A stretch of 64,000 bases of DNA. Source: Echinometra lucunter. Lineage: Eukaryota > Echinodermata > Echinoidea > Camarodonta > Echinometridae. This document shows, piece after piece, positions 1-12,373 of this stretch. Under the pieces are notes generated by a model, which was not told where the DNA came from, did no database searches, and worked only from the letters and a program-made list of their open reading frames with translations. The translations under genes and the position numbers were made by a program. Location of the stretch: assembly GCA_029962745.1 (NCBI GenBank), contig CM057156.1, positions 26,870,421-26,934,420 on the forward strand. Direction: 5' to 3'. Position 1 is the stretch's first letter. Every line of letters begins with the position of its first letter.

Positions 1-756
1 ATCTACAAAAATGAAAATCAGGAGTAGTTTTTCTTTGTTTTATCCATTTAATTCCAGTCAGAGAATTTAATCCCACTTTCAACATATTGTTAGTGTTGGG
101 TTTTTTTCCCCTTTATACCGCTATTACCATAGATGTTTTACTTTTCTGAAAATTAATGAAACAAACAACACTTTAAAAATTAGGCACGACTGGATGTTTC
201 CAAAGTTTAATACATTTCATCATGTCGCTAATCACTATGCAAATATGATTGTGTGACATAAAATCATGATTCGTGGTCCATGCTTGAAAAACCATTATAA
301 AGAACATGCTATCTTGTATTTTTTGGGGGGGGGTTGGGGGGGGGTTAATCTTTTTTACGATTTCACGTATTTGAAACCTTCAGATTAAGAATCAATTAAA
401 GATCAGTTATGATTGACGTATTTAAAAGAGTTTGTCAAACGAAAAGGTTTTTTATGGTAGCACTAGCAGATTTGAGCAGTGGTGTTTGCACATGAAGAAT
501 TGAGCAATCACCCTTGTGTTACAAACATCACTGACCATGACAACGATTCTATTCATTTTTTTTTAATTGTTGCTGTTTATAGAAAAAAAATGATTTACAC
601 TTATTGCAGACACAAAGACCTACCCTTCAACTTCACACTACTCTACATTTTTGTTGCACCTTTTCCTGGAGATAATCTATGACAAGGAGAAATTATTTTA
701 CCCAGCAGTCTTCCAAAGTTGTGATAAAATGCATTTAGCTGATTGTAATAACACTA

Positions 757-888
757 ACGCTACCTCCTCCCCTCTCTCCCTCTCTCTCCCTCTCTCTCTC
801 TCTTTCTCTCTCTCTTTCTTTCTCTATCTCTCTCTTCTCTCCTCTCCTTCTCTCTTTCTCTCCGTCTTCCTCTCCTCATCTCTGTTTT
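757..888. repeat. CT-rich microsatellite
   Basis: An interrupted CT/CTTT tract. It produces Leu/Ser-rich shadow frames that are not genes. Similar CT or AG tracts occur at 6258-6305, 6483-6517, 12269-12392, 17529-17554, 24690-24720 and 41868-41946. Confidence 0.9.
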
Positions 889-1796
889 GATCTTGCCCTC
901 TCAGCGGAGTCCAATTTCAATCTATTAACTGTCCTCGACAAGAGCTCTCAATCTCCTTGGGGTAATATTGGTGATTCGTGAAGGACTCGGCGGACATCTT
1001 CAAAAAAACATCTTGTCTCTTTAATTATATTTGTTTTTAGCGGATTTGCGTTTGTTCATTTCCTTTTCTTTGGGAAGGATTTTTTTTTCTTTCTCGCTCT
1101 TTTTTCCGTTTAAAAACGTGACGATTTCAAGATTGCTCGTTTCTAGCTGGAGGCTGTTCCGCCATTCAGCAGCATATGTCGTTTCTCTATCCCTTGCTCT
1201 TTTGCTTTCGTTCTGTGACTCCCTATGAAATTAGAGCCAGATGTTTTCAGACTGTCGTTCCGAGGTGCACAAGACTCGGACATGGGTTTAGAGTGCAGTG
1301 ACATTTGTAAAGACATGGCTTGGTGATAATAGATATGGCATTTGCTTTCTCGTCATGTCCGCGGTCAATAAGCGGGCGAGAGATCCAAGCCTTTCTCTCC
1401 GACAATCGACACCGAAATGGAAGAAGAGACGATATCGGGAAATCGAGATTTGAAGTGGTAAACACCCTGGAATGGGAGTCAGATATTTTAAGATCTATCA
1501 CAATACTTGAACACTTGAAAGCTTGAGAGCCCATCTAATATACCACATGGTACAGCTATAATAAAGAGATTACTATTCTAGTGATTCGAAACTGAATTTA
1601 CTGTTATCATGGTTATATAGGCCTAAGCATGCACATAAATATGATGTTTGGTAATATTCAAACAAAACTGATTAAATGGTACTTGATGAAAGAGAAATAG
1701 AGAAACATTTACATCAAAAAAATAGAGGACAGGCCAATTGGAAACACAAAACCTAACTATTATGAATATTATTTGAGCTTTTGCATGTCGAAGTTA

Positions 1797-2045
1797 CCGA
1801 ATTCTCAAAATATCAAAAGGTTCGGTATTACGAAAGTTCTATATCCAAAGGTTCATAATTTCCTAAAGTGAAATACGGTTCAGAATTCTAGACGTGATAA
1901 AGAGCTCATTATTCCGAACAATAAGGTTCATAATTCCCAAAGTTCGTAATTCCGAAGATAATTACAGCGTTCTTGTTGATTTCACAAATTGTAAACATTT
2001 GATATTATGAACCCTTTTGTATTTTCGAAATTAGGAACCTACGAA
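1797..2045. repeat. Degenerate minisatellite with GGTTCATAATTCC words
   Basis: Variants of AAGGTTCATAATTCC and AAAGTTCGTAATTCCGAA recur about every 20-60 bases, with a few in reverse orientation near the right end. The block looks like an old, heavily mutated tandem repeat; no coding sense is apparent. Confidence 0.55.
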
Positions 2046-4388
2046 TAAATGAAACTTCAGACTAATATACATCCAATGTAAAAAACTGCAAATGCTAATT
2101 CATTTTCAGAATTTCCAGAATGATGAAAATTAATTTGGAAGAATGAACTTTCAGCAAAATTCCCAGAATCCCTTTTCCCACTAGCCTTGATAACTTCACA
2201 AATAATCAAAATTACTTACCATATCGTTTTTATATTTTTGCTTGAGAAAACATAGTTGATTTTCCATTACCAATTTAATTCTCATTAGAAGCAGTACATA
2301 GTGGAACGATCAAAAGTTTTCAGTTGCAATTACTTGGTGCGTATTTCACCAAGACGGCGAGGCGCCACTCGATCAGGCTAAGCTTTTTCTTCGGCTAATG
2401 ACCCACAACTAACCAGACTAATGCCCTCCTAAGGGATTTATGGGATGGGGTTTAACAGTTATTAACCTCAATTCAAATCAAATTTTACTCATCCAAATCC
2501 TCAAGGAAACATGGAAATTCGGCTCGATCACAAAATGTAAAAATACTTATCTAAAAAGTTAATATACATCTCAAAATGAGATACACGGACGCTGCTCAGT
2601 CATTGTCAGTTAACAGATATTAGGCTGCAACGATTTGAGATGATATATGATTAAAAAGGAACCACTAAAAAGAGTAGACAAACAGAAAAATTCTTTATAT
2701 TCTTAAATTGCACATTGAGGAAAAAATGTATTCTAATATTATAGTGATAAAGGAAGAAAAACCACGCCTAACCGATATTTCATTTTATATTTTGGATCAG
2801 AGATTAATCATTTAGTGATTGGCTTAAAGACCTTCACGTGACCATTTGTATTTTCAGCTATTTCAGAATGATTGTCAGCATGACTCACTTGTACATTTTT
2901 TATTTTTTTTTACCAATCGGCTATAATACTAACATTTATATCTGTCCCTACCTCAAAAATTGAGTTTAAACAAAAGAAGTCTAAAGAAGTCTAAGAAAGT
3001 CCATGTCTAATTTTCCTTTAGTTCAACACTTCTAAACTGATCTTTAGGTTCAACTGAATTAATGGAATAGCAATGGCAACCTTTTAGGTTGAAATGTCAA
3101 CGAACGCTGGTAGAAAGCAACTTGTAATTCAAATTACCTTGATTTCGTTTTTATGTACGTGTGTGCAAGGAGGGTTTCGACTAATCAGGGTTACTGACCA
3201 ATTAGTCACGGCATGTGGTTCGGCTTTCTAGTGTTCACGAATGCGTGTCCGATTTAACGATTTACCCTCGTTCGAGCAGTACTACAGTTTACAGTACCCT
3301 TAGTCTGAAAGATATCTTTTAGAGTTCTGTGATCAGAACCTGACCACGAATGTTGTTTTTTTTTTTCTGACTAGAGTTGGCGCACTACTTGGCACTACCT
3401 TTCTCTAGTTTGAAAATTGAATTTAGTAAGAGTTCGTATGCAGATTTTTTTTTTTAAATTTGGGGGGGGGGGGTGCTTCTTGTTTTTTTATATTTTGGGG
3501 GAGTTTGAGGATTATTTTCTCGTCGATTTCTTTTATTTTCTGTGGTTTATCTGTAATTTCATTTTCAAAGGTTACCATTGACAACGGATACTTTCTATAC
3601 ACTGGTCTTGACTTCGGCCTACTAAATGGACTGCTTGTAGACGTAGGACTGGGTCTTGTGCCAGCAAAAAAGTGGAAAAGAAAACTTCACATCCTAATAA
3701 TGCAGACATTTTACAGACCGCCCACAACACTACATGAGAGATGTAGAAAATAAAATGACTAAGCCCCGATCTATGATTTTCTCTCTTTTTTTTTTTTTTT
3801 TTTTCCTGTTTGATTTGATCCATTGAGTACTGCAATGGGGTAACCCCAGTAATAAAGAATTCATTGGTCATCGAGTTATGGATAGTGCATCTACTGCTTA
3901 AGTCAGGGTTTGTTAATGCACCTTTCGATCGACAATATTCAAGTTAAATAATTGTTGCGTGGTACATATATCTCTGTCTGACAATTTTACAACGCAACAT
4001 TTACGGGCTTAAATTAAATCTGGGCTTTGATGATAACAGAGTGGTGGACCAAGGTAAATAGCTCTTATGAATAATTCAGCGCAGATTATATACTTAACCT
4101 ACTATGCAAGAGCCATTATTCTTTCAATCTCCTTTTTACCCATCTTCTTCCTAGAAACTAGGACTTTTATCCTCGTTATCCCTTCTGATATTAAAACAGT
4201 AGTGATTACTGACGGTAAGAATATGAGGATTATAAGAATTATTCTTGTATTTAGGCTAAATATTTTCCCCAATATATTCCAAAGTATTAATGCCAAGGAA
4301 TTAAAGAGCTTCTGAAAGGAATGATTAACCTCGAAATATCGCCAGGTTTACAATAGGCAGATTATTTTGACTTGCTTTCTCGGATACT

Positions 4389-4541
4389 GGGTCCAGTTTC
4401 ATAAAACTTGTTATCAATAACAAGTTGCAGTAACCGGTTTTTAAAAAGCTACTGAAATCCATTCAACTGATTGGCTGAAAGCAAATTTGTGATATAAATG
4501 TGGCATTTGTTACTGATAACAAGTTTTATGAAACGGGACCC
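4389..4541. mobile_element. Palindromic MITE, GGGTCC-ended
   Basis: The ends are near-perfect inverted copies: the left reads GGGTCCAGTTTCATAAAACT and the right is its complement with a few changes. The arms also contain GTTATCAATAAC-type palindromes. The same plan, with GGGCCCC ends followed by TTTCATAAAACTTACC, occurs at 37121-37261 and, interrupted, at 45336-46349. This points to a dispersed non-autonomous family. Confidence 0.7.
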
Positions 4542-4736
4542 AGGTCTCAGTGCATGCTGCAGATTTTTACACAGCGATTTTTTTTTTTGTTTTTTGTTTT
4601 TATTTGTTTGTTTGTTTTTTTTGTTCTACACTAGTGAACTTTGTCGAAAATTTTCCGTTTTCGTTCGGGAAGCTTTGTTTTTTTTTTTTTAAACCTATAT
4701 TGTTTTGCCCTTCCAGTCTTCTCCATAACAATACAT

Positions 4737-4830
4737 GTAATAATAATAATAATAATAATAACAACAATAATAATAATATTATTAATAATAATAGTAGTAA
4801 TAAGAATAATAATACTGATATTAATAACAA
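4737..4830. repeat. AAT microsatellite
   Basis: Imperfect AAT triplet run with AAC, ATT and AGT interruptions. Comparable triplet tracts lie at 40897-40974, 47540-47615 and 63459-63605. Confidence 0.9.
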
Positions 4831-4844
4831 TGAATGATGGTAAA

Positions 4845-5080
4845 TTTATAATGCGCAGGTACTATACTAAAATCCTACTGCGCTATTATCATATTACCCC
4901 GGATGTATAGCACGGCTGCCATGCATGATAAGGCGCTGAAGCATGCACTTATAAAACCTGGATGGAGAGTGGCAAAATGTGGATTAATGTCTTGCCAAAA
5001 GACGTTAGAGCCGGGCCAAGATTTAACCCTCATCACTTTGAGTGAGAGTCATCTGACAGAACCACTACACCATGACACCC
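4845..5080 (-). mobile_element. tRNA-derived SINE
   Basis: Read on the minus strand, the head near 5080 has a box A-like TGGTGTAGTGG and, about 50 bases on, a box B-like GGTTAAATC. It is followed by a body containing GGCAAGACATTAATCC and TTGCCACTCTCC. The last words recur in the SINE at 28000-28262, so both belong to one family. The tail boundary near 4845 is approximate. Confidence 0.6.
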
Positions 5081-5118
5081 CCACTTTATTAATTTCATGA
5101 AAATGAGAGAGCGCCGTA

Positions 5119-5534
5119 TTAACCCATTCGAGACAGGAGTTATTTAAAGCCTAATTTGATCAGCTTTTAATCTTCAAATTGGCAACACCAACATTTTTAT
5201 TTTATTGCTACATTTTTCTTATAAAATGTTATGTATCTGAAATAAATATAAATTGTCAAAAATTATGATGAGAAGTCAAAAAGTTGCCAATTTGCAGGGG
5301 AAAACAGTGATTTTAAACTTTTTATCACATTGCCAATTTAAGGATTTTAATGCTTATTTTCCTTTAAAAAATTTTCAGCATCAAACAACGAATATTGACG
5401 CAACCAAAATGGGCACAGTTTGTGTAGAATTTTTTGCTCTTTCTGCTCATGTATTTGGTATGATTTTTAGGGCTTTGCATCAAAAGATATTAGGCCAAAA
5501 CACAAAATGTGGACCTCTGTCACGAATGGGTTAA
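5119..5534. mobile_element. piggyBac-type MITE with TTAA target sites
   Basis: The element begins TTAACCCATTCGAGACAG and ends with the reverse complement of nearly the same 20 bases, finishing GGGTTAA. Ends starting CCC inside duplicated TTAA are the hallmark of piggyBac-superfamily elements. The internal 93-residue frame (5253-5531) has no transposase features, so this is non-autonomous. Confidence 0.7.
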
Positions 5535-6109
5535 GATTATTGACAAACAGAGTTCACGAACGTAAAAATATAGTTCGAACTGGGATGTGTGACATGACCC
5601 CCTTTCCAATTTTAGCTTGTCTTATCATCAGTGGACACATGGTCTTGATATGCATGTGAACCTTGATCGAATCCTTACCTAGCCAACCATGTTAAGATGA
5701 TCTAATTACCAACAAAGCTAATAATTCCTTAAAAATTGATACTATTTGCCCTCCCCTGTCGAAGCAATCCTTTTCGATGCAGAATATCCTGGGAATCATT
5801 TTGATTACATTTCTCAGCAAATCTTGTTGACAGGATTAGCAAAAACCTAAGCCTCTGGGCCTTCACCCTTACCCATTGTCAATGTTAACGGATATCAAAC
5901 TGGTTGTATGACTCCAGAATATCTTGAGGACAGTTGTGATACTGCCAATGGACCCTTCCTTCTTCCCCCACACGTTTCGGCAATTAGCTAACATTGGTAT
6001 AACCATGGTATAACAGCTGAAATGGAATTCGCTAGAGGTTGAAGTGGTTAGGCGTGAAGTTTGGAAGCGTAGGCTAATATGATTAATCTGCCAAACATAC
6101 CAAAGTTCC

Positions 6110-6484
6110 AGTTAGGCTTAGTCCAGATCTTTGGGCTATTAACTAGGTAAGTCGTTTCCGGTTTTGGTTTCGTTTTGTTTTGTGGGTTTTTTTTTTTATT
6201 GTTGTTGTTACTTTATCCATAATACCTGTTTCCCTAACTCTATATCTCCGCATGCCCCTCCCCTCCCCCCCCCCCCCCATCTCTCTCTCGCTCTCTCTCT
6301 CCCTCTGACTTAACCTTTTTTTCTTCTTCTTCTAATTCAAACTCTCCGATGTGAATTCCCCAAGGTTATTCCAGTTCTTTGGGCCATGAAATATAGTTAA
6401 GTCGTATTAGTTTCTTTTTTTTTTTTTTCTTTCATCTTAACACCTAGTCTGCCTGCTCCTTGATCCCCCTACCTCCTTCCCCCC

Positions 6485-6517
<33 letters not shown>

Positions 6518-7370
6518 CGCATTCACTGACGCATGCAGTCACACTCCTCTCCATCTCATTTCATATTTTTAAATCTGTGTTAAACTGTGATCTTTCATCA
6601 TATTTGAATCCTAAATTTCATGCTTTCCTTGCAATCTTTTCAGACATGTTAGACCAAGCATATAAAATTTTGTATTTCTTTCGACTAATTAGGTTTTTAA
6701 ATGCTATCGTCCACCTGTATCAAGTTCATCAAACAAGAACTACGAAAATGCATTAAAATGCATACGGCTTCTATTTCCTGTTTATCGCAAACCTGGACAA
6801 CTGAACAATATAGATTTACCTTCTTCCTTTCCGATTAAGTGTCTTGAGCAAGGAAAATCAAGCCGAAACTATGCATCAGATTTCCTTAAAAGGTTAAGCC
6901 CGAAAAAATATGCTCAAAATATCATCTTCTCTATAAGGATTATGATAAACATCGTATAAACGCGTATTCATGGTATTAGCTAGATTAGTTTGGTAGACAT
7001 GCTAGATATGCAGGGTCATGATACCCAATTTCTTGTTAAGCTTTTTCCAGTTCTTTGGGCAATGAAAAAGGTTACGTCCATTTCTGTAAGTTTATGTTTG
7101 TAGGTCTCTATGAATTCAGACCATATACATGCATCTATTCTTTTCAAATTAATTAGGTTTTGATAAGCTATTGCCTACGTCCCGAGCCTACGTGCGTTGG
7201 TTCAGTAAACAAGAAATATAAAGAATTAGTTGGACTCTATTTTCTGTTCAAGCCATTTTCTGTTAATTGAAAACAGGACAACTGATATACGCCAGCCGTC
7301 TACTTTTTTGACCAAAGAAAATGAAACCAAAACTATGCAGTATAGATTTTGTACAAACGCCATGTCAAAA
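6110..7370. repeat. Diverged tandem duplication
   Basis: The phrase TCCAGTTCTTTGGGC followed by a GTTAAGTCG- or GTTACGTCC-like stretch appears near 6368 and 7046, with a weaker copy near 6120. Each main copy continues into AATTAGGTTTT, a GACAACTGA segment and an AAACTATGCA segment in the same order. This indicates an old duplication of several hundred bases. No coding sense was found. Confidence 0.5.
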
Positions 7371-7615
7371 AAAAAGGGTGACCAGCATGATTGCCGTTTC
7401 TAAAAGATTTTATTTAACCCATTGAATAATGGGGTAAAAACATCGAATAATCAAACAAAAAACATTCAACAATTTTATCCGTAAAGATGGACAAAGCAAA
7501 GAATGTAAATTGGAAAGTAATGATGACCAGTATTGTGCATCGCACATTGTCCTAAAAAATACCAAGAAAAGATCTTCTCAAGTAAAAGTGTTTCTCTTCT
7601 ACTTATCTTTCTTCT

Positions 7616-7670
7616 TCCTCCTCCATCACCTCTTCTTCTTCTCTTCCTTCTTCTTCTTCTTCTTCTTCTT

Positions 7671-7740
<70 letters not shown>

Positions 7741-7806
7741 TTATTATTATTATTATTATTATTATCATCATCATCATCATCATCATCATTATTATTATTA
7801 TTATTA
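7616..7806. repeat. Compound TTC-TTA-TCA triplet tract
   Basis: A TTC run passes into TTA, then TCA, then TTA again without a break. Both strands give long homopolymeric frames here that are not genes. Confidence 0.95.
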
Positions 7807-9985
7807 TACTTCCACTCAAAAGGAAAGCTCTTTTTTTATCTCGCTTTTTTTTTTTTTTTGTTTGGTAATTATAGTTAAATGGGGCTAACATGTACACTTA
7901 GTGAGATAAAATTAAGAAAGCTGGAGAAATGTCTCTCATGTCGATTTTAATTGCAAGTCTTCATTTTGCATAGCAGTGAAACCGTGACAGATCGCCGCCA
8001 TTGTGTTTTAATGTACATTATCCTTGTTAACTGCCAAGGTTGATTTCATTGTCGTTTCTCGGCCCATATATTTTTGAAGAAACACATAAAGATTCTCATG
8101 GATTCCCATCAATGCCAAGCGCAGCATGATTGCCTTCCCTGTCAACCCGGCAGGAGGTTGGTAGTAATAAGTTTCAACTTCATGCTTGAAGCTCGTGCAA
8201 GGAATTTCTTTTATAAGTGGCAGACTGTCTTCTATTAATCACGAACATGAATCTGAAGGCCGTGCTGCGCGGTGCCAGGTTTATGTAACAGTTAAAGGGT
8301 GCCGAGGTCTTTATAGGCTCTGAGCTGAAAGTATATCTTTAAAAAAATGCAATCATCAAAAGATTTCAAAACTGCTCATAATTACTAGGATATATATATT
8401 CATTTATGTCAAACTTTACACCTGCCCAAGTTAACTATGAAAAAATGGCAGTATTCATTATCTTTAAAAAAAAAATGTCTTCTTCATTTTTCTGGGGTGG
8501 AGTCAGATATAAGGGATAATCATGTAATGTACTGGTGCCAAAGGAAAGATATGGAGCCTTTGCGCCAAGGATTAAAGCGACTGGGAGTGAGGGGGGGGGG
8601 GGGTGTCATTCTTTTCTTTTCATTTCATTTGTTCTGGAGCGATCCCCCGATCCACCCCAGTATTCATGATATTTATGAAATAGAACTTTCATTTTCTTCT
8701 TCTTTTGTTCCCCTAATAATCTGTGCTTAAAAAAAAAAAAATCTGTCCTAATTATGATGATTTTGCGTTTTTTGTCCGTGATTACGGGCCGGGGCTTAAC
8801 GTGGATTCCGGAATTTCATGCAATCTTCAGTTCACATGCTGAAAGACCCACATCATGAAAACCTTTCAATTTCCAATTTACAACTATTGCAAAAATAGCA
8901 ACGCAATAATATAGATTGATTCGTTTTGATACGAGAAATTCACTATGAGTAATAGAAACATAATTGCCAATTTTACTTGCCTTTGTCAAATATTTGAACA
9001 ATTTTCTTAAAGGGACATACCGCAGCATGAAACTATTTCAATTAAAGATCAACATTCATAAAGTTTGATCGTTTTATCAAAATCCCATCTCTATCTAGAT
9101 AATCTAGATAACCCACTATTAAGAACGACAACTAGTGTTTGAAAAAAAAAAATCGTTGTTGTATTTGACTTGCTTCGCTAGATCAGTAAATTCAAACAAA
9201 GAAGTGCGAATCAATAACAAAAGTGGAGTGGCAAAGGGGCGTAGGATCACCCCGCCCCCCCCCCCCCCCCACACACACACATTTCCGACATGATTATGGT
9301 GGGGTATAAAGAGAGAGAGAGGGGGGGTGGAGAGAGAGGAAAGGAAAGGGGTGAGGGAGAAAAAAGCGCAAAAGGGAGACCTTTGGTAGCAGTATTTTAT
9401 CCAACGCTAAGGTCCCCGCCCCCTCCCCGCCCCGATCCAAAGCTTCCTCATGAGAGAACCCATGCAACGTCACTCTCCCTCATGTAGTTAGTATCTATTT
9501 CATGAGGAGACGATTATTTTGCCCTGTGCATTACATCAGTAAACAAATTCTTCTGAGATACACTAGTGACACTTTAAATGGAATAATCTAGTTGTCTCGC
9601 CTGCCTTATGGCGAGTGAGACATTACAGGCGTAAATTTAAACAAGACAGTGGCGACAACGACTTCTGGGTTAATTTAGTTGCTCTTCTTGGAGGTAATAG
9701 AAGGAATAGATTGCTATGACACTTTCAAGTTTGATAGAACTCCAGCAACGTTGGCACTTTTTTGTCCATTAAAGTAGCCTATGCATCATGATTATCCCTC
9801 CCCCCCCCCCCCCCATCAGGTTTGCAAGCGCAGAAGATAAAAGCTGGAGAACGACACGAAAACTTTGATTTAAAATATATATGTACATATATATATATAT
9901 ATACACACACATATATACACTATTTTGTTTCATTGTCAATTATTTACAAGGAAGTTGCCAAAGTTGTTTGCATTTGTCAAATTTC

Positions 9986-10020
<35 letters not shown>

Positions 10021-10104
10021 TGAAAGAAATGAAAATGGAGAATAATGATTGCGTAGCTCCCTCAGTGTTCCCCAGAACTGTCATCCATTTTGAATCAAGG
10101 GTTG

Positions 10105-10110
10105 AAAAAA
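10105..10110 (-). terminator. Pol III terminator of the tRNA
   Basis: Six T residues on the minus strand begin immediately after the tRNA discriminator base, as expected for RNA polymerase III termination. Confidence 0.6.
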
Positions 10111-10181
10111 TGCCTCCTCCGGGAATCGAACCCGGGTCACTGGGTTAGAACGCCAATGCCTTACCACTAGACCACAGAGGC
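10111..10181 (-). tRNA. Likely tRNA-Arg (UCU)
   Basis: The 71-base minus-strand sequence folds as a cloverleaf. Acceptor GCCTCTG pairs with AGGAGGC (one G-U pair and one mismatch at the base) and is followed by discriminator A. D stem GTCT/AGGC encloses loop AGTGGTA. T stem CCGGG/CCCGG encloses TTCGATT. Box B GGTTCGATTCC is perfect. The anticodon arm TTGGC-GTTCTAA-CCCAG has T33 and anticodon TCT, read as arginine, but with a C-C mismatch closing the loop and a terminal U-G pair. No CCA is encoded, as usual in eukaryotes, and a T6 run follows directly. The mismatches leave room for a tRNA pseudogene or a young SINE head, but no SINE body follows. Confidence 0.65.
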
Positions 10182-10186
10182 GGGCC

Positions 10187-10241
10187 AGCAGTAGTAGTAG
10201 TAGTTGTAGTAGTAGTAGTAGTAGGAGTAGTAGTAGTAGTA

Positions 10242-10324
<83 letters not shown>

Positions 10325-10325
10325 T

Positions 10326-10416
<91 letters not shown>

Positions 10417-10485
10417 GAGTAGTAGTGGTAGTGGTAGTCTAGTAGTCAGGTAGTAGTAGCAGCAGCAACAGTAGTAGTAGAAGAA
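10187..10485. repeat. Long TAG-triplet array
   Basis: About 250 bases of nearly pure TAG repeats with sparse TTG, GAG and GTG interruptions, degenerating into AGC and AAG at the right edge. It lies immediately 5' of the tRNA on the minus strand. Confidence 0.95.
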
Positions 10486-10489
10486 GGAA

Positions 10490-12306
10490 CACTTGAATCT
10501 TTATTTTGGTTTGTTGGTTTTGTTTTGTTTTTTGATCTGTTTGAAATCTGATTCTTAATAATCTGAATCTGACATTACTGCCGTGAACTTGAATGTAGGC
10601 CTATGAGGGTTTGGCTTAGGAGAAGATGGCATATTAAGACAGCGTGACAAGAGAAAATGCATAATCCATGTATGCAGTGACCTAAATTGTTTGCTCCAAT
10701 TTTGTTCATTTTGATGTGGAAAAGGACAAAGAGATAGGGAAAGGGGGACAGACAGAGAGACAGAGAGACAGACTGACAGACAGACTGACTGAACGTGAGC
10801 GCCGTTGGGAGAGAATGGGTGTAAGAAGACAGAGTATTGTTTCGATACAACGAAATATGACCGGGAAAAGAGTAAGACAGGGCAAAGGAAGGAGGAGAAG
10901 TTGGAAAGGATACGGCCAAGAATTACATTTGTTTTTTATGTTCCTTGTTGTTGTTGTTGTTTTTTTTTTTTTATTTATTTTTGGTTTTGTTTGTTTGTTT
11001 AAAGCAGGGCGGCGCTACAGGGGGATCAGTCAAGTTCAATAAAGTACAACATTTTACATGAAGGATGAATCGGAACAGCAATAAAGTTTTTTTTTAAATT
11101 ATTTTCTTTAAAAATGTAGACTTTATGAATACAAATACATGAAATAAGTTAAACAATATAAGGTGCTGCTGGCGCCAGAATGAATGCATTGAACAAAGCA
11201 TGGGCAGACGAGGAAGAAGGACGCCAGGGGAGAAAGAGAGAAATAATATGAGAGAAAGAGAGTGAGAGAGAGAGAGCGTGAGAGGGAGCGGAAAAGAGTT
11301 GGCAATGGAAAATGATTGTCAAAGATGATCCAGATTATCTCTTCAAAGAGTCTTGGGTTTCAAAAACGTGATGACTTCTTCTTTCCCGCCGAATCACGTT
11401 GCCATTATAAATGCATGACAGCAGAACTGCAGTATTATTTACCGGTTCTCAAATTTCCCTGCTTACAACTCCACAATCATCTCACTGAAATCGGGTTAAA
11501 AGACAAGTAAGAATATTCATAGGTAGACCCGCGATCCATTATTATTGTCAGAAAGTTTACAATTGCACGATTGTTGTGCATAATGTATTGTCCTGCCTCG
11601 TTTGCTTGCTTGGTTGTCTTCAGTTTTACTACATTTCTATTTTCAATCTTACCATGAATAATTCTTTATTTTACAGTGTTCTCTAAGACGCTACAAAGAA
11701 TAGATATACAGTACAAACAACTCAGATCAATTTTTGTTAAAATGGAATGATCAAACAAAGCGATTTAGGGACGATTATGAAAGCGTCGAATAGGAAATTG
11801 AAAAGAGATTGGCCTACGACAAAAGCGCAGTATGAATTGGGAGTCAGCTAAGTCTGTAATCAAAACTGATGAAAACACACTGAAATATTTTGGAAACAAT
11901 AAATAGCAACATGTGATTTCGCAAAGTTAAGTATAAGATCATTTTTAAAGAGAGGTGCATTTATTGAATTACCAAATTTAATTCCATCCTCTTTATGGTA
12001 CTTAGTTCATGCCCTGGCCCCGTAATTGGGTTTACTGTTGTATGCCCCCCCCCCCCCCCTTCCATGCAAGCGGATAAAACAATGAAAACAATGTCCATTT
12101 AATACCGACCATGATGATTAATCTTGAGACAGATTATGAACACAATGAGCATGCTGTCCGCAGACATGCAAATACAGGATAGATAGGCCTACATTTGAAA
12201 ATCCTGTTCTGTAAGAACTGAGGGCAAACCATTTCCCCCTTTTTTTCTGTGAGCCTCGATCCCCCCCCCCCTCTCTCTCTCTCCTTCCTTCTCTCTCTCT
12301 CTCCTT

Positions 12307-12373
<67 letters not shown>

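Larger units (their letters stand above)
1..4388. other. Gene-free AT-rich stretch
   Basis: No open frame here resembles a known protein or is flanked by convincing splice sites. The longest frames, such as the minus-strand one near 1247-1534, show no recognisable domain. The stretch holds a CT-rich tract, a degenerate GGTTCATAATTCC-type repeat, short G and T homopolymers and otherwise unremarkable AT-rich sequence. Confidence 0.7.
5535..10104. other. Gene-free stretch with diverged repeats and homopolymers
   Basis: No gene is supported. The stretch contains a diverged tandem duplication (6110-7370), CT tracts, a compound TTC/TTA/TCA tract, C runs at 6266, 9254 and 9799, a GA-rich patch at 9310-9365 and TA runs at 9885-9902 and 9990-10018. 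The remainder is plain AT-rich sequence. Confidence 0.7.

Noticed and set aside
7475..7897. Long Ile/Arg-rich minus-strand and Leu/Phe-rich plus-strand frames
   Set aside because: Translations of the TTC/TTA/TCA microsatellite; no domain, no splice context.
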